The position numbers were made by a program, and so were the translations under genes. A stretch of 64,000 nt of DNA from Diphasiastrum complanatum. Its lineage: Eukaryota > Streptophyta > Lycopodiopsida > Lycopodiales > Lycopodiaceae. Where the stretch lies: contig CM055095.1 in the NCBI GenBank assembly GCA_029204225.1, forward strand, positions 41,225,719-41,289,718, given 5' to 3'. Of the stretch, positions 57,310 through 64,000 are shown piece after piece (the first letter of the stretch is position 1; each line of letters begins with the position of its first letter). The notes below the pieces were generated by a model. The model was given only the letters and a program-made list of their open reading frames with translations, searched no databases and had not been told where the DNA came from.

Positions 57310-57680
57310 CGTGATGATGATTGTGTTCAAAACGCAAAAACCAGTCTTGCCGGTTTTACAACCATTAGCCATACAAGCATGGATTGAAGGACTTCTCCAA
57401 TTCGATCCATCAATAATTCTTACATATGTGTGCCATGAGCTGATCTAAAATCTGAACGAGACAGAGGAGAGACATATTTCTACCATTGTCCGAAATCAAG
57501 AGATTATTATTACAAAAAGCTTTTATTGTCGTGCCTTAGGTTTGCCTATGGACGGCAGTATGCCTGTTACCAAGCCCGACTTTATCATTGAGAGCAGAGT
57601 TTTTCAGGAAGACCAATGGTGAAATGATTTGGTGAAGGTCTATGATTATAAAGGTTACTTTATCTTCCAAGCTCTTAGGA
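57310..57680 (+). pseudogene. Decayed ORF downstream of the gypsy pol
   Basis: From ATG 57312 a frame of about 120 codons is broken only by TGA/TAA-type stops near 57446 and 57629. It has balanced amino-acid use (for example PLAIQAWIEGLLQFDPSIIL and SFYCRALGLPMDGSMP). It has no domain I recognise. Its place after integrase fits the extra 3' ORF some gypsy elements carry. Confidence 0.35.
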
Positions 57681-58840
57681 TAATAGTAAGCACTCAGATC
57701 AAACAACAACTAGCAAATATATTCATCAAACAAAATCGAATTGACTAATGATTTCTCTTAATCGAACACAGAGAATTAGTTCTTATCACAGGAAGCAAGC
57801 AGAACAAAGCATCAGTCAAGTTCGTTATATGAACACATAGCTCATTCAGAATTGAGAGTAGTTCAGCTTATGGTTATGCTTAACAACTTCGACTAATTCC
57901 CTACACACATTAGTTAGAATTGTCGCTCTTTGGTGATGTCTGAAAATCCAAGTTAGAGTAACTGAAATTCAGTAAGAAATGAAAAGTATGTGTGACGCAG
58001 ACAAACAAGTATCACAAACAGTTACAGATTGTTCAGAGTGTATTCGCTCAATTGATAAGAAGTAATGCTGTAAGAGATGGTAGAGGGAAAGAATGCTCGA
58101 GCTTATAGAAACTGGCTCTCTTCTCTCTATTGATACTCAAATCTGCGCGTCTGTACAATGGCACGAAGTGTCGACCTTATAGGAACTATCACTGGCCTGA
58201 ACGACGTTCACCAACCATTAAGATGTCAGTTGGGATCCGCTAATGTGTCTCTATAGAACGTCGCACAAAACGTCGCGAGTTTTAACTTAAAAGTGAATTT
58301 ACAAGATGCAAATAGGCCTTTACATGAATTTAGGCACTATAGCATATTTACATGTATAAAAATTTAAAAAAATCACAATATAAAACAATGACTTTGGATA
58401 ATGTGGGATCATGAGGCTCCACAGTCAATCTTCCAACTTGACATTCCAAATAAGGTCCAATAATTTATTGAACATCCTTCTGAATCTCACTTCAACCATC
58501 ATAATCTAGAACAAGAACTACATAAATGCCTTAATTTGATCAATGGACAAGCACCTATGGATCATCAAATCGAAAATAATGCTATGCTAAAAAAAGCCTT
58601 ACTACTGCAACGATAGTAGCCAAGGTTTAGGTAACTCACCCACACAACTCCCATCAACCAAAACTTTAACAAAAAGAACAAATCTTTAGACAATGGAGAG
58701 AAGGTATTAGTTTGAATGCATTATCCATAGTTTTAGTTAGAGCTGAACAATGATTAAGTACCCTCAAGATGGCACTTGAGGAAACTACAAGACAGTGGAG
58801 GCAGATTAAGATAGGCAAAACGAGCGCCTAGTCTCGTTGA
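57681..58840. other. No gene seen; possibly 3' LTR or leader sequence
   Basis: AT-rich sequence with CGTCGC phrases near 58205-58285 but no matched LTR ends. Confidence 0.35.
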
Positions 58841-58845
58841 GACCA

Positions 58846-59013
58846 CCCCCCCCCCCCTCCAACCTCCCAAATAAATACAACTTAAAATTTACAATTAACA
58901 GATTCCACTGAATGCAGATGAGATCCCCCCCCCCTTCCCCCCTTCCCCTCCAACCTCCCAAATAAATACAACTTAAAATTTACAATTAACAGATTCCACT
59001 GAATGCAGATGAG
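58846..59013. repeat. Tandem duplication with 91-bp period, including C-runs
   Basis: TCCAACCTCCCAAATAAATA begins at 58858 and 58949; each copy runs to GAATGCAGATGAGAT and is preceded by a C-rich run. The copies are identical outside the C-run. They lie just beyond the stop codon of the J-protein gene (-), so they may fall in its 3' UTR. Confidence 0.9.
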
Positions 59014-59071
59014 ATTGCTCTGAGACTTCCAGGTGCTATTTCTTGTAGACTGCTCCTCAACGATGATGAGA

Positions 59072-59740
59072 TCAGACTGCTGCAGCCGGTTGCAATTCGG
59101 TGTCAGATATGACAGAATTATCCTCCGGCTCCATCCTCTGTCTCATTCTAGCTCCCCACGATGACCCTCGTAATACGTGCACTTGCCTATCTGCTGTTTG
59201 GGCCTTCTGCCTCAGCCCGCTGAGCTGATCCGCCCATTGGCCTCGGTTTATTTGTGCTGACGCAGTTTGCCACCTTGTGGGTGTCCCTTTGTTAGCCTTA
59301 GCGAATGCAAAGTTGGCCCACCGGGGACTCATGAGTTGCTCGTCATACTGAAATCTTAGATGGGCATCTGAAAGAGTTTGGTAAGCCTCCTTTATCTTGA
59401 TGAAGCGAGTTGTGGCCTCGGCTGCATCAGTTGATGAGCATAAATCTGGATGATGCTGGAGGGCTAACTGGCGGAACGCAGATTTGATCTCTAGCACTCC
59501 CACATCCTGCTGGATTCCCAGAATATCGTAGAGGGTAGGAATGTGAGAAACTTCACTCTCACTGGCCGAAGCATAAGCATTAAAGCGTAAACGTCTGCAA
59601 TTCCTAACAAAAATGCTCCTCTTAATAAGGAAACGTTTGGTAGAGTTGGTATTCGAGAAAAATAAGGCGGAGGATGGATAGACGTTAAGCGATTGACATG
59701 CAATTGTGGATGTCAGAGTGGTACAAGCAGCTAGTGCCAT
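59072..59740 (-). CDS. Chloroplast J-domain protein (DnaJ11-like, small DJC type)
   Basis: A single exon, 222 aa, ATG at 59740 and stop TGA ending at 59072. Residues 1-55 are rich in Ser, Thr, Arg and Asn with almost no acids, and read as a chloroplast transit peptide. The J-domain spans about 69-136: TLYDILGI, FRQLALQHHPD with the HPD triad at 97-99 that stimulates Hsp70 ATPase, then FIKIKEAYQTLSD and YDEQL. There is no Gly/Phe region, zinc-finger or client-binding domain, so it is a type C J-protein. The tail (140-222) is basic and Gln-rich without a known fold. Arabidopsis DnaJ11 and its relatives share this plan: intronless, small and plastid-located. It would recruit stromal Hsp70; its specific client is unknown. 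Confidence 0.92.
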   Translation of the reverse strand: MALAACTTLTSTIACQSLNVYPSSALFFSNTNSTKRFLIKRSIFVRNCRRLRFNAYASASESEVSHIPTLYDILGIQQDVGVLEIKSAFRQLALQHHPDLCSSTDAAEATTRFIKIKEAYQTLSDAHLRFQYDEQLMSPRWANFAFAKANKGTPTRWQTASAQINRGQWADQLSGLRQKAQTADRQVHVLRGSSWGARMRQRMEPEDNSVISDTELQPAAAV

Positions 59741-60109
59741 GTTAATGGTTTTTGCTGCTCTGGGATAACAACCGTTTGAAGTTAATTACATCTAGCCAAC
59801 GTTTCTCACCAAGACTAACCAACACTGGTGCACATTTCGAAGACCATTACGCCCCAGGAAATCTTTGATTCCACAAACTGGCTGCAGATGATGAGAAAGT
59901 TGAGAAGCAAAAGCAGAAGGAGAAGAGGTTATGTATGCAGGCATGCATGCAGGAAACTAAGAGACAAGACAAGACTTGACAAAGTAGTGTCATTATGCAG
60001 CATGCAGCCTAGAAGGTAGAGACGACTTGACAAAGTACTGGCTTGTGAGACTTTTTGTTTCTATGTTATAAATAGTATATGATTATGGTCATGGTAAACT
60101 TGCTATACA
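59741..60109. other. Upstream region of the J-protein gene
   Basis: No gene. It is the likely promoter for the - strand gene. A direct repeat of agacttgacaaagta lies at 59973 and 60023. A TATA-type sequence on the - strand (TTTATAA) is at about 60073-60067, too far away to be assigned. Confidence 0.35.
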
Positions 60110-60450
60110 TAATAAGCTTTTGTATACTTTATTCACCCACATGCAGACTCCGGGTCAAATTCACAATGGTGACCATGCCAATCGCTCTTAAATCAATTTT
60201 CAAACCAACATCATTGGAAAGGGAGGAGTGTATTGTTCACCTTGGCAAAGGGTGCAATTATTGTAGAAGATAGTTTGTTACTATGTAGGAGTAGATTCTT
60301 AATTTATGATGAGGTTGTGTACACTTTACACACCCACGTATAACCGATACACACCGGGTCAAATTTGCTATGTTGATGATGCCAAATGCTCTTAAATTAG
60401 TTTCAAGCCAACATCATTGAAAAATAAGGATTGTATTATTTACCTTTGAC
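60110..60450. repeat. Two diverged copies of a 140-bp repeat
   Basis: Copy 1 (about 60115-60255) and copy 2 (about 60310-60450) share, in order, TACTTTA.TCACCCAC / ACACTTTACACACCCAC, CCGGGTCAAATT, ATGCCAA..GCTCTTAAAT, and CCAACATCATTG.AAA. Confidence 0.75.
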
Positions 60451-60567
60451 TGTTATACTCTTATGTAATGTATCTAATGGCATAGAAGACACAATCACGT
60501 AGATCATGCTACTTTAATTATGCTATAGACCATTAGATGATGGTGGGCCTATTCAGCCATTAAATAA

Positions 60568-60785
60568 CCTCATCCATGAAGAATACACAATGCTTTCACC
60601 AAACTTAGTCTTAGCAAGGAATAATCTCATCCATGAAAAATACACAATGCTTCCACCACCCTTAGTCTTAACAAGGAATAAGCTCATCCATGAAAAACAT
60701 AGTGGTTCCACCACTCTTATTTAAAGTTCATCCATGATAAATACACCTAAGAATAATCTCTTCTATAAAAAACACACAATGTTGT
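60568..60785. repeat. Minisatellite, unit about 55-60 bp
   Basis: Four to five degenerate units of CTCATCCATGAAAAATACAC, AATGCTTCCACCACCCTTAG, TCTTAACAAGGAATAA. Confidence 0.8.
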
Positions 60786-60854
60786 AACGAAAGAGAGAAT
60801 ACATTCAAATAATATCTCTAAATTTGACCTTGTGAATAAAAATCAATGTAAATT

Positions 60855-61187
60855 TCACAAGAGTATGAAAAAACAAATGTACGCTTGATATGTCCAAAGC
60901 TTGGTAGAGTCAATGGCAAAATAATCACTCTCATCTTTCCTGACAGTTGCATTGGGACCATTGCAAATAACTTTAAACCATTTGACATCAAATATGAAAA
61001 AGCTCAATTGTCTAAATCCAACTTCGAGGATGTCATTGACAGTTGCATTGGGACCATTGCAAATAACTTTAAACCATTTGACATCAAATATGAAAAATCT
61101 GAATTGTCTAAATCCAACTTCGAGGATGTCATTGATTGTCCCACAATAATTAAGACTTTGAGAAGAGAGTAAATTGGTGTCTGTCAT
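60855..61187 (-). pseudogene. CACTA transposase-associated (DUF4216-like) fragment
   Basis: The - strand reads a YCGTINDILEVGF block, FFIFDVKWFKVICNGPN, then DYFAIDSTKLWTYQAY. The pattern of short strand, FxxDVxWFxV and later IDxxKLxYxxxx resembles the DUF4216 domain beside En/Spm TNP2 transposases. It contains an in-frame 93-bp tandem duplication, so the central block occurs twice. No TNP2 core is nearby. The assignment is by pattern only. Confidence 0.45.
60945..61130. repeat. 93-bp tandem duplication
   Basis: GACAGTTGCATTGGGACCAT begins at about 60943 and 61036. The copies differ at only a few bases, and 93 is a multiple of three, so the frame is kept. Confidence 0.92.
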
Positions 61188-61199
61188 GCTTGCTCGACT

Positions 61200-62029
61200 C
61201 TCTTGGGTAAAATTTGCTATGACTCCACAATCGTACGTATTTATTTTTTTGTCAATGCGCTCCGTATGAAAGTGTCATCCACGCGTCCACAGTGCATTGT
61301 ATTTTTTATATTGAACGAAATAGAACCAAATGTGTTAGGGATACAACAAACATGTACAAAATTGCACTTACAAATGTTTAAAATGTGAATGATGATCATT
61401 TTTGTCCCTTATGTTAGCCCAACATAGGAATTTATTGTGGCATGTATTTTGTAAGTCCACAAGTAGATTAAGGTTAGGAAAACCTTATACTTTGACCTTT
61501 TACTATTTAAGTTTAATTATCACAGACAATCAATTGTAATGGTTCAACTTAGAAAGGTTCAACCTAGAAAGTCTAAGTTTAAGATTTAATTCCTAAGTTC
61601 AAGATTAAGTTAAATTCTAAGTTATTGTAAGCACTAAGCTTGGACTTAGTCCCATATGCATGTTAGAGCAAAGGCCCTCCACTTTTGCCATATATGGAAG
61701 TGGATGAGTGCCTTCAACAACACTTGTACAAGCTATTGAATCGATAGAAACACTTTAATGTCATCTTTCTATGCTTACTTGTGTTCCCATTGGTAATTGA
61801 ATACCTTGTGGTAGGTGCTCGAGCCCCACTAGGCCTTCTCCTTTGGATTGTGTAATTACTTATGGGATAATTAGTTCATCTTCCATCCCTTGTGGAGTCG
61901 CATTGAACAAATATTATAAAATTTGTTAAAGAGGTGTGCAACTACAAAAATAAGTCCAAAGAAAGGTATTAAAACCCTGGCTTAGGGTTTTGAAGCTCAA
62001 ATACTCTTTGTTGAAGAGGTTGGAAAACC
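61200..62029. other. No gene seen
   Basis: AT-rich sequence with short repeats (AACCTAGAAAG, TTAAGTTCAAGATT near 61550-61610; a duplicated GGTTTTGAA phrase near 61985 and 62038). Confidence 0.4.
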
Positions 62030-62710
62030 CTAGTTAAGGGTTTTGAATTGCAAAAGTGGATTGCTCTCTCTATACAACGAGTGTTGAGGAGCTGTAAACG
62101 TAGACAACACGATGCTCTAGCTGGAAGAACTCGCTTTCCAATGGCTGCTGACAGCCATGAACTACCCTAGGTGCTGGTTTGATCCATACCTACAGAAGAA
62201 ACACCATTTTTAAATGCTTAAAAATTAGAGTATGAAGAAGCAGACCTGCAGACTGGTCGCGCGCATCAATCTCAATTGGATGATAGTGTTTGGAAAAAGC
62301 TAGTGCTTCTAAAGTCGGGTTTTAGCGCGTGAAACTATTGTGGGCTGTGGGATCTAAGTTGAAACTGATCAACGGTGGAAATAGAGGTGGATCTGGGCCA
62401 AAGATTGGAAGTAACCATGGGATAAGGAGAGAAATGCCTTGAAGAGCCTTGAAGGGTAAAATGCACGGCAATTGCATTAAAATTTTTCATTTGAAAATCC
62501 ATTAAAAGGGCCTGACTAGTAAAAGTCGTTTTGAAGGCTATTGGACTTCATAAAAAAGTAGTTCAAAAAACTGAAAAATCTCTAATTTGGGCCTCCCTTA
62601 GCCTATTTTGGCAAAATGAGGGGCTACGGACTCCAAACGAAGGGCACCCAGACTATATCTGCAAGTACGGTACCGCAAAATAGAGTGGATGTAGAGGAGA
62701 ATGCACTTAG
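62030..62710 (+). repeat. Dispersed repeat, copy 2 (partner at about 10080-10870)
   Basis: It shares a series of blocks with copy 1, ending in CCTTAGCCTATTTTGGC and GCAAAATAGAGTGGATG. In neither copy were LTR ends found. Confidence 0.5.
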
Positions 62711-63130
62711 TGATGATGTGAGGCTCATAGCTCCAACATATTGGTTGAGTACACATCATCGACCGAGGAGATTCGGTCGACTCCTTGTGACCAGTCACAT
62801 GTTTTTCCTTTCCGTGAGGGTCACTCTGATGAGGGTCGCACCCTCACCCCTGGCGCTACTGCCAATGCTTCCTCCCAACACTCTTGGGAGAGGAGAAGGG
62901 GCCGCCTCGGTTTCTCTAGTTGTGGAGGATGTGGCGATGATCCTGATCTCTTTGACGTGGTCATGAGTCTTGCGTAGCACATCTCATCGTGGGGAGTTCC
63001 AATTTTGAGAGACATTGACCCAGGAGGCTACATGTACGGCACACAATATTGTGACTCATTGTTGTGTCGTGGATGTAGCATAGGGGTCTGTCGCTGGGAG
63101 CGGCAACCTCGCCTTCACTGCATAGCAAGA
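62711..63130. other. No gene seen
   Basis: Several overlapping frames stay open but show no conserved motif. Low confidence that any is coding. Confidence 0.3.
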
Positions 63131-63131
63131 A

Positions 63132-63190
63132 GAGAGAGAGAGAGAGAGAGGAGGGAGAGGATAAAGAGAGTGGAGAGAGGGAGAGAGAGA
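63132..63190. repeat. Interrupted GA-rich tract
   Basis: GA runs broken by GGG and AAAG, 70 bp before the pure GA tract. Confidence 0.85.
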
Positions 63191-63258
63191 ATGCCTAGGT
63201 TGAGAAAGGCTTTGGGGGCTCGAGCGCCTACCCAAAGCTATTCTATCCCAACGTAGGG

Positions 63259-64000
<742 letters not shown>

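Noticed and set aside
62616..62966. 116-codon + frame and its - strand overlaps
   Set aside because: Several frames are open on both strands over the same GC-richer stretch; none shows a motif, and composition alone explains them.

Overview
The window is nuclear DNA of a land plant, most likely a seedless vascular plant such as a fern. The evidence is spliced genes with GT..AG introns, chloroplast-targeted nuclear proteins, a eukaryotic tRNA-Val with internal promoter boxes, and a very dense load of Ty1/copia and Ty3/gypsy remnants whose primer-binding sites match plant initiator tRNA-Met. The assignment to ferns is inference, from gene content (a hemerythrin-GST fusion, a class described in the moss Physcomitrella) and the large transposon-filled introns.

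There are three protein genes that look intact. (1) A nuclear ycf23 (DUF561) homologue on the + strand, 21307-36076, with nine exons all joined in phase 0, encoding a 346-aa plastid-targeted TIM-barrel-like protein. (2) A glutathione S-transferase / hemerythrin (HHE) fusion on the - strand, 49930-46588, with three exons and 507 aa. (3) A single-exon chloroplast J-domain protein on the - strand, 59740-59072, 222 aa. There is also one tRNA-Val(UAC), 4826-4754 on the - strand.

Layout: 1-2560 broken copia element cut by a 376-bp terminal-inverted-repeat insertion; 3400-4145 copia fragment (-); 4754-4826 tRNA; 4830-7800 gene-free, with a large inverted repeat; 7800-11430 three copia pieces in both orientations; 11715-16094 a copia element (-) with both LTRs, PBS and PPT but no integrase core or RT core; 16940-18404 gypsy and copia pieces; 20077-20909 LINE-like RT; 21307-36076 ycf23, whose introns hold an hAT transposase relic, decamer minisatellites, dinucleotide tracts and small hAT-like elements; 37685-37898 a 214-bp element with a perfect 8-bp target duplication; 38400-39055 a CACTA-type end; 39800-42318 copia RT/RNase H plus its 3' LTR; 42350-43490 gag (-); 44220-46012 LINE remnant (-); 46588-49930 GST-hemerythrin; 52376-57650 GA tracts, a copia scrap and a gypsy element lacking RT/RNase H; 59072-59740 J-protein; 60110-61187 tandem repeats and a CACTA-transposase-related remnant; 61430-64000 repeats and a GA tract.

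The most interesting signal is a set of small non-autonomous elements in and just after ycf23. They share CATAG..CTATG-like ends, 8-bp target duplications where these can be read, and clusters of perfect palindromes. Each cluster uses a different flanking sequence around the same CGCG or CCGG core. An intron-bearing hAT transposase relic lies in the same intron. This looks like one transposon lineage that has diversified its subterminal recognition motif. The three host genes do not form an operon or pathway; two of them (ycf23 and the J-protein) are predicted to act in the chloroplast.
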